Origin: Ciona savignyi
Lineage: Eukaryota > Chordata > Ascidiacea > Phlebobranchia > Cionidae
DNA: 64,000 nt
Direction of reading: 5' to 3'
NCBI GenBank assembly: GCA_000149265.1
Contig: CH002044.1
Coordinates: 859,834 to 923,833 of the forward strand
Both the position numbers and the translations under genes were made by a program. This document shows, piece by piece, positions 1 through 11,959 of the stretch. The notes below the pieces were generated by a model. It saw only the letters and a list, made by a program, of their open reading frames with translations. It was not told the DNA's origin and ran no database searches. Position 1 is the first letter of the stretch, and each line of letters starts with the position of its first letter.

Positions 1-1385
1 CCTTTAAAATGCTAGGGTTATTCCAATTTTTAAAAAAGCAAGCCTACTTTAATGAATAACTACAGACCAATAAGTATATTACCTTCTTTTTCCAAAGTAC
101 CTCGAAAAAATAATCTACAATAGGACTAGTGCTTTTCTAACACGTAATTGTTTCTTTAACAATCAACAATTTGGATTTAGAAAAGGGCACTCAACCAGTG
201 ATGCTTGTAATGTATTAGTTAACATTGTAAATGAACAATTAGAAAAAAAGAAATCAGTTATTGGTGTTTTTCTTGACCTTTCCAAAGCTTTTGATACAAT
301 TGACCATGAAATCTTACTTAGTAAAATGTCCCATATTGGTATCCGAGGTGTTGCACTTGATTGGTTCTCAAGCTACCTGTCCGATCGCAAACAGATTGTC
401 GACTTTAATGGAGTTTTATCATCTCACATGAACCCTGTAAAACTTGGTGTGCCTCAAGGATCAATCCTTGGGCCATTATTATTTCTTATATATATAAATG
501 ACCTTCCAAATTGCCTTAAGCACAGCCAAACCATAATGTTTGCTGATGACACCAGTATTTTTACACCTGGTACTAATCAACCTGAAATTTATCAAAATGT
601 TGAAGATGACTTAGGTAGAGTATCCTCCTGGCTTTGTACGAACAAATTAATATTGAACATTGATAAAACCAAAATATATGTACTTTTCCAACTTCTACCA
701 AACCGGTGCCACAACCTCCCCCCCTTAGTGATAAACAATTATCCAATTGAAAAAGTTCATTCTTTTAAATTCCTGGGATTGACTATTAATGAACAGTTGT
801 CTTGGAAACCCCACATGCAAACACTGATTAAAAAATTAAACACCAACATGCTCATGATACGAAAAATTAAACATTTAATTGACCGTCCTTCACTCATTAC
901 TTTATATCACTCACTGATTGTTAGTCATATCACTTACTGCATTTCCACCTGGTGTTATGGTAACAATCAATTACTAAATAAACTTCAACGTATAGTGCAA
1001 TAAATATATACGAATGATATTTAACCTTGGCAAACAGGAAAACACAGTAAGAATTATGCTCCAACATAGTATTTTAACTATACACGACATGCACAAGCTT
1101 GAAATTTTATCTATTATGCACAAATGTAAACACCACAAGGGTACCCCCTTCCATTTTACAGTGTATTAAGTTAAAACCAATGACATCAGGCATGTCAACC
1201 AGAAGAAAATCCCAATTTTTAATTCCATACTGCAGTAAAACCACCACCCAGGCAATCAATAAAATATATTGGTCCCAAACTCTGGCATCAACTTCCCACT
1301 AGTATACGAGATATAAAGTCATTTAACAAATTTATTAAAGTAGTAAAACAAAACCTCTTAAATGATCCTCACCCTCTTCCTTAAC
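1..1385 (+). pseudogene. Non-LTR retrotransposon (LINE) ORF2 remnant: reverse transcriptase and C-terminal part
   Basis: This is the 3' part of a LINE second ORF, cut off by the window start. A readable stretch (frame of position 173, clearest 173-1003) holds RT motifs in order: the FRKGHST block, the motif with LDLSKAFDTIDH, a GVPQGSILGPLLF block, and FADD in place of the usual YADD catalytic box near 540. Before it, NYRPISILP is read in another frame around 58-100, so there is a frameshift at about 100-125. After a stop at 1003 the frame decays, but the typical LINE tail (GPKLW..LP..IR, lysine-rich) is readable at about 1257-1370. This looks like a CR1/L2/Jockey-type element; the exact clade cannot be set by eye. 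It is not active: it has several frame breaks and its 5' part is not seen. Confidence 0.9.
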
Positions 1386-2886
1386 CATTGTCAATTTATC
1401 CAATATCATATATATTTTTCTAAACTTTTCCTATAATATCTATTTTTATGGCCCACTTTCAAAATTCCCTGTATCTGAGTTCTTAGGTTAATATACATAA
1501 TCCTATCCTTATCTAAAACCTATTCTTATAATACCCAAACCAAATTCCCTGTAAATAATTCTTAGGTTAATATACATAATCCTATCCTTATCTAAAACCT
1601 ATTCTTATAATACCCAAACCCATCCTAAATTTCCCTTTCACTATCACATCACCAGTATCATTTATCTGTTTCTCTACCACTCCTTTCTAACTCCTTTATG
1701 TTTTGATTTGTCTTATTTTTGTGGTCCTTGTTTTATCACCTTTATCATTTAATATAACACCTACAATTGTTATGGTTTTTTTTTTTTTTTTTTTTTTTAA
1801 TACACCACTTTATCTTTGACCACGCGATTACTCACCAATCTGTTTCACCATTTTATATGACACAGCAGGTTGTAACTGTTACATGGTGAGCCGATGGCAA
1901 TTATTTTAAAGTGGATTTTTGTTGATGTTTAAATTTAGCCGGCCCTAACAGTTACCTTGTATTTAGAATGCTCCACATCCAACCACCACTAATGTAGCGC
2001 ACCAGCTCACCTGCACCCGCATGTATCACTTACAAGTAAAACTCTCTTTTTTTTCTCTCTTTCTATATTTTTGTTTTATTTAAGAACCCTACTGTCCCGA
2101 AATCCTCTTTTTTCAGAGCACCAGGAGATCAAATGAATGCAGGAGGTTCTTCTGTTGGCGGGCGTCGCTGGAAATCATCCTCTAAAAAATTATTCTAATC
2201 CGGAACTTGCTGCATAGTTTATTCATTTTTCATTTTTATTTATTGTTAGTTTTGTTAGTTAGGCAGTTGTTGCCTACTTATTGTTAGTTCTATGCATTAC
2301 TGTTATGCATATCTAATGTAAAGTGCAATATTGTTTTGCACAAAAAAATGTTTTTTTTTTTTTAATTAATTTTAATTATTTATAAAGTGCAATATTGTTT
2401 TGCAAAAAAAAAAAAAAAAGTTTTTTCTAATTAATTGTAATTAATTATTTATTTATATATTTTTATTTTTACTTAATATACTTTTAAATGCCTTGGTAAG
2501 TGTTGCACTTGAAACTTTTTAGTGGAATTTCATTTTTGGGGTTTTTCTTTTTCCACTGCGGCCCACACTTTCCGGGCCACCCCTTCTCCTAAAGATGACT
2601 CCCCCATTGCACGGGTCTCTTTACCGCACACTTTTCTTCGAGGCTTAGTGTTATTTATTTATTCATTTTATTTATTTTATTTTTATTTTTTTTTTATTTG
2701 GGTTTAGCGGCCACGTCTAATTTTACCGGATTTTAATAATTTATTGCTTGTTTTTTAGACGTGTTCTAACGACTGTCGTTTTGCCGTTTTTTCCCGTTTT
2801 CCAATTTTCCAATTTTTTCAAAAATCCTGATTTATGTTTTCATCGTGGAAACAAAAAATAAACTAAACTAAACTAAACTAAATGGA
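1386..2886 (+). mobile_element. LINE 3' untranslated region with (TAAAC)n tail
   Basis: No coding capacity is seen. The stretch contains poly-T and poly-A runs, a 79-bp direct duplication (1462-1541 and 1542-1620), a repeated motif around TAAAGTGCAATATTGTTTTGCA (about 2319 and 2382), and ends in a short TAAAC tandem array at about 2860-2882. A short tandem tail is typical for the 3' end of LINEs, so I assign the whole stretch to the element above. The next base run is already gypsy coding sequence. Confidence 0.6.
1462..1620 (+). repeat. 79-80 bp direct duplication
   Basis: Two adjacent copies, starting AAATTCCCTGTA and ending TACCCAAACC, nearly identical. The duplication lies inside the LINE 3' UTR. 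Confidence 0.85.
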
Positions 2887-4226
2887 GCGACAAAACTTGC
2901 AAAGACGTATGCAAGGGTGTTTGATGATTTGCCGGGCAAAATAGACTGCGTGGAGCATAGGATAAAATTAACGGAAGATAAGCCGATAAGGAGCAAGCCT
3001 TATCCGGTGCCGTTTAAAATCCGAGAAGAACTGGCCAAAGACATTAAAGAAATGCTACGTCTAGGGATAATTCGACGTTCCAATTCACCGTATGCATCGG
3101 CGGTCGTCGTAGTAAAGAAAAAGGATGGGACGAATAGAATCTGTATTGATTACCGTAAGCTGAACAAGATTACCGTGTTTGATCCCGAGCCTATGGTTAC
3201 GGCTGCGGATGTGTTTGAGAAGTTATCTGGGGATAAGTATTTTACCACCATTGATCTGACAAAGGGATATTGGCAAGTTCCCGTTGCGAAGGAGGATATT
3301 CAAAAGACTGCATTCGTTACAACGGAAGGAAGTTAAAGATGCCGTTTGGCATGGTTAATTCTGGTGCAACGTTCGTGCGTGCTATGCGCGAATTGCTAAA
3401 GGGGATCGATCACGTGGAAAACTATATTGATGACGTAATAGTACATACAAGCACATGGGAGCAACATTTGGAGACACTAAATTTGCTGCTAAAGCGCCTA
3501 TTTGAGGCTGGTGTGACGATTAAACCATCCAAATGTTTGATCGGGGCCGAACGTGTCGACTTTCTGGGGCATAATATTGCGGAAGGGGTGATAGGTCTGC
3601 AAAAGGACAATGTACAGAAAATACGAGATGCGGCAAGACCTACGACGAAGCAAGAAGTCCGCTCATTCCTCGGCCTCACGGGTTACTACAGGGATTACAT
3701 CCCTAACTATGCAACGATTGCGGTCCCGTTGACTGACCTAACGAAGAAAGGTGGGCCTAACACAGTAAGATGGGATGAAGAAGAAGAAACTGCATTTCAG
3801 TCATTAAAGAAGCACTTGACCAGCAAACCAATATTAAGGCTGCCGGACACGAATAAACAATTCGTACTGAGGACCGACGCGTCGGATAAAGGCGTGGGCG
3901 GTGTTTTGCTGCAGGAGCACGATGGAAAGTTGTTCCCTGTGAGTTACGCCAGCAGGAAGCTAAGCCGCGCGGAGACCAATTACTCAACAATCGAAAAAGA
4001 GTGTCTCGGAATTGTGTGGTCGGTCAAGAAATTCTACCTATATTTGTATGGCAACGAGTTTGTACTACAAACTGATCATCAACCGCTTGTATACCTGGAG
4101 AGCGCGAAATATACAAACAGTAGAGTTATGAGATGGGCTATGTTTCTCCAGAACTATCGCATAAGATACGAATGTATAAAGGGATCACTTAATGTTGGTG
4201 CGGATTTTATGAGCCGAATTAACTGA
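2887..4226 (+). pseudogene. Ty3/gypsy retrotransposon pol fragment: RT and RNase H, frameshifted
   Basis: The fragment reads in frame from the LINE junction (about 2887) to a stop after 3333, then continues in another frame from about 3340 to the TGA at 4224-4226. RT blocks are clear: RSNSPYASAVVVVKKKDG, CIDYRKLN, TTIDLTKGYWQ, then across the frameshift MPFGMVNSG and the catalytic YIDD, followed by FLGH. RNase H follows with TDASDKGVGGVL and TDHQPL. The polypeptide ends at FMSRIN with a stop. No integrase zinc finger or DDE core follows. Instead there is a purine run at 4335-4343. Ordinary Ty3/gypsy elements have integrase after RNase H; the Gmr1 group of deuterostome elements has it before RT. 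This end structure fits Gmr1, but the upstream part is missing, so the assignment is inference. Confidence 0.92.
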
Positions 4227-4334
4227 TTTAAAGCGTGCTGTGCTGTGTTTTTCGTTTAAGCTGTATAAGTTCGTTTATTTATTTATTGTGAAATAGTTTT
4301 GTGCGTTGATTTCGAAATCAGATGATTTCGCTTA

Positions 4335-4620
4335 AATGGGGGGTGATGTCACAAACTAGAGTGTACAGTAATTAAGTTTTGTATTGCGCAACCTACTTTA
4401 AAACGTTGTTTTTCAAATTATTACCGTGGCTATGTGACGTCACAATGCATAAGTTATTGTCGTTCGTTTTGATGTTTTTCATGAAACGTGGCATTCAAAA
4501 AAGTACAGTAAACAGAGCGGTAGTGTTGTAAACTTTGTGTTATTCTGATCGCGCTTAAGAATAACTGCAGACCTTTAGAGTTTAGTAACCGACAATAGTC
4601 ACGTCTATCAGGAATCAAGA
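4335..4620 (+). mobile_element. Candidate polypurine tract and 3' LTR start of the gypsy element
   Basis: AAATGGGGGG at about 4334-4343 is followed by TGATGTCACAAACTAG. That is the expected order of a polypurine tract and a TG-starting LTR after the last pol domain. The LTR end is not defined, since no second copy is in the window; a CA near 4610 is one possibility. A SINE fragment follows at 4629. Confidence 0.4.
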
Positions 4621-4628
4621 CCTGAAAC

Positions 4629-4710
4629 GCGACACAACCCTTCTAGCGACCAGTTTTAGACCTGCAACACTAAACCACCAGAATAATCTGTCCGACAAAT
4701 TTGCCATTCT
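4629..4710 (-). mobile_element. tRNA-derived SINE fragment
   Basis: Matches, in reverse orientation, the tRNA-like head of the SINE described at 39531-39815 (complement of the GTCGCTAGA and tRNA-head region). Only the head is left. Confidence 0.6.
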
Positions 4711-4959
4711 AGATACAAAACATACTAGAGAATGTAAACCACGTGTTTTAACAACCACTCATTGTAAAACTCATTTTGTATGCTATTCATGCCGGCAGGG
4801 TCCCTAACTACAGTTTGTATATTATACACCGAGTGTGTTGTTTGTTTCTGCAAGCATAAAATCATGGGTCCCATAGTTATCAAACCAAACTTCTTTTCCA
4901 TGAGTAGTTAAAAAAAGAATAATTGTGTTAGATTTACGAACATTATACCACAATTGTCT

Positions 4960-5875
4960 TAAATTTAACTCTCTTGTCAAGCGCTGTAATGAAATGAAGC
5001 TAAATTCCCAAAACAGCCTGATTGAATTTTTCATTGTTTCGGGGAATCCCACTAAGTTTAGTACATAAATTTCTGTTTTTACATATCTGGGTCATGTTAT
5101 CTAACAAATTATACAGTTTTAATCCGATTTGACGACTCCTTGTTGGAGATTTCAGGGCGATATGGCATGCCTGATTTAGGAACAAATCATAATTTTTAGG
5201 GTATTTCCCTAGCTAGGTATTTCATTCTTTTTTTCAATGGTACAGTGGCGGATAGTGCACTAACATTTCACCAAATCTAATAAAAATTGAAGCAGCTGTT
5301 CTAGCGCTATGCTCAAAAGAAGCTAATTTTTTAGAAAAATACTGTTTTGGGTTTTAGCGTCTCAGGGAAATCCCCTAGAATTTATTTTCCAAAATTTTTG
5401 TTTCTGCATATCTAGGCCATGTTGTCTAACAAATTTACAAGTTTTATTGAGTTTTTCACCCCTTCTAGTAGATGTCATGGCGACATGCCATGCCTATTAC
5501 AATCAAGATTCAGGAACATATCTTCGTTTTTAAGGGATTTACCCTAAGTCAGTTTTTTCTTTCTTTTATTTGGCACAGAAGTGGCTATCGGTCCAACATT
5601 CCACCAAATACGAATAAAATTGAAGCAGCCGTTTAAGCGCTATGCCCAAAAAAACTAAAATTAAAAAACACTGTTTTTGTTTTTCACCTCCCAGGGGAAT
5701 TCCCCTGGGTATATCACCCAAAATTTTGATTTCTGGATATCTAGACCATGCTGTCTAACAAATGACAAAGTTTCATTGCGATTCCATTACTTCATTTCGT
5801 AGAGCCATGCCTGTCACAATCTTGATTTAGAAACATATCTTCATTTTTCAAATAAAGGTTTTACGGTACATATAT
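4960..5875. repeat. Tandem repeat, unit about 327 bp, three diverged copies
   Basis: The block around CATGTTATCTAAC / CATGTTGTCTAAC / CATGCTGTCTAAC recurs at 5093, 5418 and 5747, giving periods of 325 and 329 bp. Each anchor is followed by related text (TTTACAGTTTTA..., GGCATGCCTG..., a segment with CCACCAAAT and GAAGCAGC, then a GGGGAATCCCC-type palindrome). The third copy is incomplete. Copies differ by many substitutions, so this is old. No coding potential is convincing here. Confidence 0.85.
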
Positions 5876-6978
5876 ATAGACTTAAAAATGAATAATGGGA
5901 ATTCAAGCTTTTAAGAGGGTATCACAGTAGCTGCTTGACTTTGCTGTATTACGTCATTAAGCTCGTTGTTACTCACTTATCTAGGTGAAGTGCTGACCGA
6001 AGAATAAACACAGAAAGTTCGCCGACGCCTCTTGACTGATCTGCACTTTGTATCTTGCTGCTTGTGGACCTACTTTACCGGGCTTGGTTTTATATGACGG
6101 ATCACCTGTTCTTCCGCTAGCTTCCTTTTGTATCCTTTACAACTGATAGGATTAGCGATATCCCAGTGTACTTTGAAGTCATTATTTGTACATGATATTT
6201 GCAGAGTTTCTTGCAGTTAAGCAATGGCGTCTGCTTAATCCGGCATTCCCGTTTCGTGTTTTATTTTATTTTTAACGGCCTTAGATATAAACCTTTGATG
6301 GGCTCTGTACTAAGACCATTTTTTGTATATAATTTGGTTAATGAATCGATCGCGTTAACCATTCGTAACTTCACATATTCCAGGCAGCGTTGGCATAAAT
6401 TAAAATCTATGAAACTGGCTGTGAAGAATGGTATATCCCTAGCATTTTATTTAAATACGTGATTTATTGACTAACAACGGGGCACCCTCGACCCAGGCCC
6501 GGTGCTAGGAACCGCGGGGCCCGCAATTAGAAATGTGATGGCGGGGCCCCTCGTCATAGCAAAATTTATGGGTGTTTATATATTATAAAATACATACCAG
6601 TACATACAAACTACAAAAATAGACATTTAATACTTGCTATAAAACAAATTAAAGGTAATGTGGATGTTTTTTTACGATATATTGTTTTACTTCCAACATA
6701 TATATATATACGTTTCAGTAGTATTTTAAACCTCAACAGTTGCGGTTTTTAATTCGGTATTAAAATATGTTGCGTGAGACATAGAACGCACTATTTGTCA
6801 GGGAACTGTAAAAATAGAGAATTACGTTTTCTTGTATTACGTAATAATTCTGAAATATTTGTTCTGCCTATTAATATTCCTGTTTGCCAGAACAGTGGGC
6901 GCTTCTGTTTTTAATGCATGGATTTGTCTGATATTCTGAGCACGAAACATTAGCGGATATTTCAGACAATACTTAATA
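5876..6978. other. No gene seen; possible hAT-type terminus
   Basis: I see no supported gene in this stretch. At about 6495-6530 a GC-rich block (AGGCCCGGTGCTAGGAACCG...) resembles the terminal sequence common in some hAT elements, but I found no partner terminus. A short (TA)n run lies near 6700. Confidence 0.3.
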
Positions 6979-7163
6979 GAGGAAAACCGCTTACTAAAAC
7001 TGCGGAAACTAATTTTTCTTCCCCAAACACTAACTTTGACGCCAGAACTAAACTCTAACTTTAGATCCAGCCCTTTTATTAACTGTAATGGCAAAATCTT
7101 CATTTGAGTGAGCAGTTTCCCTCTTTCCATACCCCCTTCCATTTTTTCAGTTTTCCCCGATAT
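6979..7163. mobile_element. MITE copy, same family as 7751-7960
   Basis: Shares with the better copy the internal text of repeated CTAACTTT/CCAGAACTAA type, the segment GAGTGAGCAGTTTCCCTC, and the right end CAGTTTTCCCCG. Its left terminus is degraded. Confidence 0.6.
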
Positions 7164-7750
7164 ATCTAGACAACATTTCATTCAATTGTTAGACTAAATG
7201 TACAACTCGATGCACTTTGCATTATGTACAACTCGAGCAAGCATATAGAAACTAGCGTGTTTGTTAAATATATTCAATTCGATTTATGTTGCATCCCACG
7301 CACAATGTGTAGTCTTAATAAAAATAATCAAATAAATAAATACGTGGGCAGAGCAAAAAAGATTGCGAATTTCTATAAGTTACCTCAGTATGCGAGCCTC
7401 TCATGTAAAGTTGTAACATAAATATAAAGCTTTAAATACAGCAGGCATTTAATGTAATAAAACCAGGTAAATTAGTTCTTGGACCGAGTGACCGATTCAT
7501 TTACAGGATTCTGTATAAAAACGGTCTCGGTGACAAAGGGGATACGAAATTTCAGTAAACATGGAATAATTGGCCTTCTATGACCTAAATTCCTGGTCCC
7601 GGGTCTACCGTGGACCCGTTTATACGTAACGTAGCGGTAGAAACAGAAGGTACATATTTTGAAAATGAGCAGAATTATTAACCAAAAATGAGACATGGCG
7701 TAAACGACAAAGGTTCTTGATTATTAAAGTAATTGCAGAATAGTTCACTA

Positions 7751-7960
7751 TGGGCAACACTAAAAGGAGGGAAGGAGGGAAACTGCTCACTAAAATTAAA
7801 GAAACTAATTTAATCCCTGCCCTATACACTAATCTCAACCCCAGAACCAACCCTAACTCCAAACCCATGTTTATAACTAACTCTACTGTCATAATCTTCC
7901 CTTTAGTGTGCATTTTCCCTTCTTCCCTCTTTCCCGCTTCCCCTCCTTTTAGTTTTCCCC
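7751..7960. mobile_element. MITE, 210 bp, with imperfect TIRs and 8-bp duplication
   Basis: The left end GGGCAACACTAAAAGGAGGG and the complement of the right end GGGGAAAACTAAAAGGAGGG form imperfect terminal inverted repeats of about 20 bp. The flanks are GTTCACTA (7743-7750) and GTTTACTA (7961-7968), an 8-bp duplication with one mismatch, as hAT-type elements make. The inside is non-coding. Related, more decayed copies lie at 6979, 28790, 30190 and 35583. Confidence 0.75.
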
Positions 7961-8248
7961 GTTTACTATAATAAGATAAGCTTATGTATTTGCAACATAG
8001 TTAAGATTATCTATTTGCAAGGGTTATGTGCCATTACTGCATTGTCAGTCTCTTATTTAATCCCTTCAGTGTTTTCTTTAAATATCATCAAATAAAGATA
8101 ATTGCAATTCATTTTCCCAGTGAATGGCAATGTGTTTGGTACAGCGGCAGGTGCAAGACAACTGCCGGAAATATGCCGGGTGTTTTGCCAGGTCAGACAT
8201 GGTAACTCGTACTAGGTTGTTGGTCAGCGCAGCTCGTCCAAATAATCG

Positions 8249-8522
8249 GCCTGTTAGTCTGGCGGTTTAATGCGTCGCATTTCAATCGAAAGGTTGCAGG
8301 TGCGAAACTAGTCGCTATCTAGTCGGTTGTTTCCTTGGGCAAGTCACTTTACGGACATTGCCTTAACCCAGCGGATTAATGGGTTAATCTACCTAATTGA
8401 AGAACCGTGTCTATCATATACAACACACTGGAATAGCTCCGGTAACCCGACGGTGGGCGTGAGGTGATCTGACGATTGCCCGTGTGTTAACCCGGTAATG
8501 AACATGAATATCCTATCCTAAT
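8249..8522 (+). mobile_element. tRNA-derived SINE, near full length
   Basis: Has a tRNA-like head (GTTAGTCTGGCGGTTTAATG with A-box character; GGTTGCAGGTGCGAAAC in the B-box position), the conserved body (CTTGGGCAAG, CCCAGCGGATTAATGGGTT, GCAATAGCTCCGGTAACCCG-like) and an AACATGAATATCCTATCC tail. Same family as the copies at 39531 and 41299. Confidence 0.85.
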
Positions 8523-9773
8523 CACAGATGAAGACCGATATGTAATTGCAATATCGACCGCACCACCAATAATGCCGACCGGATAAAAGAAATGATATTC
8601 AAGGGGCCATGTTTAAGGGAAATAATATCTACTGCGGCCCGACCAAAATATTTTTTTAACTTTTTTAAATATCGAACCCGTAACCGTTGCGTAATTTAAA
8701 AGTTAGTCTGGGTACATAATTGTGCATTATGGATCGCGCGCTAACTATTCGGCCATTGACAAAATAAATAAGTCTGCTTTCCGATGTCCATTCAGCATAA
8801 CTAATTTGCAATACGACTTTACATTATAAACTCGCTGTCTTCATTCTAGTAGTGCCCACGTTTAATTATACAGTATGATCACTATTCATATTGTGCGTAA
8901 CACCTGGAGGTTTAGTTTTGTCATCGCACACCACCTCGTTTCAAAACATTCTTTTTTGTTTATTTATGATTTTCTTCTTTTAAACACCAGCTCTTGTGCG
9001 GCATGTAGTTTTCTATTATTTTTTTAATGGTTTAGGGTTTAAACACCTGAATGAGCTCTTAGTCTTGGTATAGAATTGGTATATGTATTAGTCGCGTTAT
9101 TCATCCGGTCACACGACCTAATTATCAGAAAATTGAGTAAAAACTAGAACGGTCGAATGGTAAAAGCCATCGATGGATATACGAAATAATATACAAGGAA
9201 ATGATCTAAGTAATAAGCACATATCTAGTTTAAAACCAAGACTGACAAAAAAGAAACTAATTCGATTAAACAAAAACAATGTAAGTTCAAAACAAGATTT
9301 CGATCTTCGTAAAGCAAGATACTCTAAAAGGGACGAATATATTAGCAGGACACAAAGTAAATAATGTCTGTAAAGATAAAACAGGGTATTCGCCTACCAC
9401 CTGGAAGGCACTTCGCATGTAGCTGGTGCGACTAACAGGACAGGTTGGGATCCATCTAGAAATGGAAATTAAAAAATTCTGATACATAAAGTCTTAAAGT
9501 GGGACATTTTTCATATGAAAACAGCTAGAAAATGCGCAATTGCAAAGCCTATCATATGCTGTTTAAAATCGCATCTATTGGAATTACCACCATGGTTACT
9601 CAGCCAAAACAATTGATCGCAGTTACTAAAATAGTGATCAAGTGGGTACCACTCGTCAGATCAGATCCCATATTGAGCAAATTTAGTAATAGCTGAGCAA
9701 AGCTTCTTTATGTAACGGTGTTGATGATGCATTTTTTATCTATTTTGAAGAGAAAAAACAGGAAATGTCCCCT
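8523..9773. other. No feature seen
   Basis: AT-rich DNA without a coding region I can support. The short open frames lack homology, splice context or codon bias. Confidence 0.4.
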
Positions 9774-9880
9774 AAGCGTCCTGTCCTTGCCCAAGGACAC
9801 AACCGACCAGCTTGCGTCTGGTTTCGATACCGCCACCTTTGGATTGACAGTCCGACTACGCCAGACAATTAAAAAAACGA
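9774..9880 (-). mobile_element. SINE fragment (head half)
   Basis: Reverse-strand match to the SINE head and the CTTGGGCAAGG segment. The rest is missing. Confidence 0.6.
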
Positions 9881-11959
9881 ACAATTTAAAGGATAGGCTA
9901 GACCTCGAGCATCCGGTAACATGATGATAAAAGAGGAAGATTACGTGTAAGAGTGTAAACTGCAAATAGTAACGTCATATAAGGGTTGAAATAAAACATC
10001 TAATACCGCCAGTAAAATGGATGTAGGAACGAGGCAATCTAAATCAAAAAGTTTTACAATATGTGGTACCGATGTTAGTGGTGCAATAATAGTGATAATC
10101 AACAATTAAAACATTACCGGCGACTGTGTATTTGAGCACCCAAAAATCGACTGGTCAGCCGAAAATTGTCGCGAGAAAAACGATTATATCAGCAACCCGT
10201 ATTTCAATGGCGGCGGCGTTAAGTAAGGGCCACGTATTAATATTCGTATGATCATGTGTTTTTTTTCTATAGAGCAGGGTTACTCAATCTTTTTTTGCTT
10301 GCAGATCGTTTAAAATTAATGAAATGGTTAAACATACCAGCGACATTAAAATAATGAGCATAACCAATTCTTTCAAAGTTTGTTTTGTAAATAAGGCATT
10401 TTGCATATTGTATTTGCCTTCTGTATGCACAACTTTTTGCGATTAGTCAATAACAAACTAAACTTGTACAGAAATATCCCTATCAGCACAGAGAAACATT
10501 TAATTGCATAAAATCCTGCCAATGTAGGTAAAATGGCGAAATAACAAAGCTAACAGCTGATTTACCTAGTATTTGAACAAATAAAGTTAAATTCCTTGGC
10601 GGACCGGCAAAATAATACCGCAGACAGGGAATAGAGAAAATCACTTCTTTAGAGATATATATGTAATTTTTGCGCTGTAAAATACTGTAATTTTTCCATT
10701 TTTTGAAAAAAATACAAACCCATTCCCTATTCTTTACGTATTGCGCCACAGCGATTGCGACATCACTCCACACAAACATCGTAAGAGAATAAAAGAGAAA
10801 GAACGAGAGCGCGGAGGAGCGAGCACCTTGCTCTTTATTATATTTCCCGATCAGCTGGTGCCGGCGAATCTACGTGATTGGTTGATTCCGTCAGCACACA
10901 TGAGTGCATTGCTGGTCAAACGAGATAAAGGAAAATTACTGAAGTATCAGACGTTCAGTTGCCGAAGTCCGCAGTTCAGCAAAGCAAGCGCATATCGTAT
11001 TTTGCCAATAGCAGAATTAAAAGTGCTTACTCCGTTTCAAAGATTGATCACACCGCAAGTTAAAAGTGCAACACAAGTTTATTTAGGTTAGATCTTATCT
11101 CTATACCCCGAGGCGATTGAATGCACGTGGGCATATCATTCATGCACATATATTTATTGACCGTCGACCGTCGCCTTAGTTCAACACGTTTTTTAATATT
11201 TAATTCCAATTAGGCCAAGGCTCAGAAAGGGTTTTAATCTTCGAAGTATTCCACTACGTGTTTAAGAGTCGTCACGCGTTGTTTATAGTTAAAATACATA
11301 GTCGGGTCTTTGCAATTAATGACGACAGTTTGCATCATACATACCTCGATGCCGGTACCGGTACTATTCACAACATGATATTCATTGAAATGAGTTGTTT
11401 CTTGGTATTACAAGCATATTGTTTATGGCTTTATTTCCTGTGTGTAGCATATGATGCAGCAAGCTACATTTTTGAAGATAGAGGGTATATTTTTGAATAG
11501 GACTGAGGGATTGCACACTAAAAAGAAGGTTAAGAGTTCTTGGGTTGATATTAGTGTTAGGATGAGGGCTGAAGAGTTTCCTTTTTTTCCTTCCTTAGAA
11601 CTCGCCAACTTGGCAAAGCAGCAAGGCAATATTACGCTTAAATAATTAATGGTTAAAATGTTTTATGGCATAGTGACAAGGAAGGTAGAAGTGATAATAA
11701 GGACTGTTGATCATAAGTGCTGGGCACATCTATTTATGTTGAATATTAAATTTATGCATGTGAAATTACATGGTCAATAATATTTCTTAATAATACAAGG
11801 GAAGTAATGAAACAACACTGAATTTATTGGTGTTACCATTCTAATCTCAAGCCCAGAATCAACCAAATTAGCTCTGATCCTAATGGTCTATCTTTTATTG
11901 TTTACTTTCCCTCATTTTTCGCTTTTTTATGTTGAGTTTAATTTTCGTTCGTAATATTT
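9881..11959. other. Region upstream of sestrin; no supported gene
   Basis: Probably contains the sestrin promoter or 5' UTR exons, but I could not fix any. The open frame at 10741-11091 has no recognisable domain. Positions 11505-11600 and 11870-11940 carry text related to the MITE family of 7751. Confidence 0.35.

Noticed and set aside
9708-9965. Small protein on either strand
   Set aside because: The open frames lie over a SINE fragment.
10741-11091. 116-codon open frame upstream of sestrin
   Set aside because: No recognisable motif or family hallmark; could be a 5' UTR exon, but nothing supports coding.
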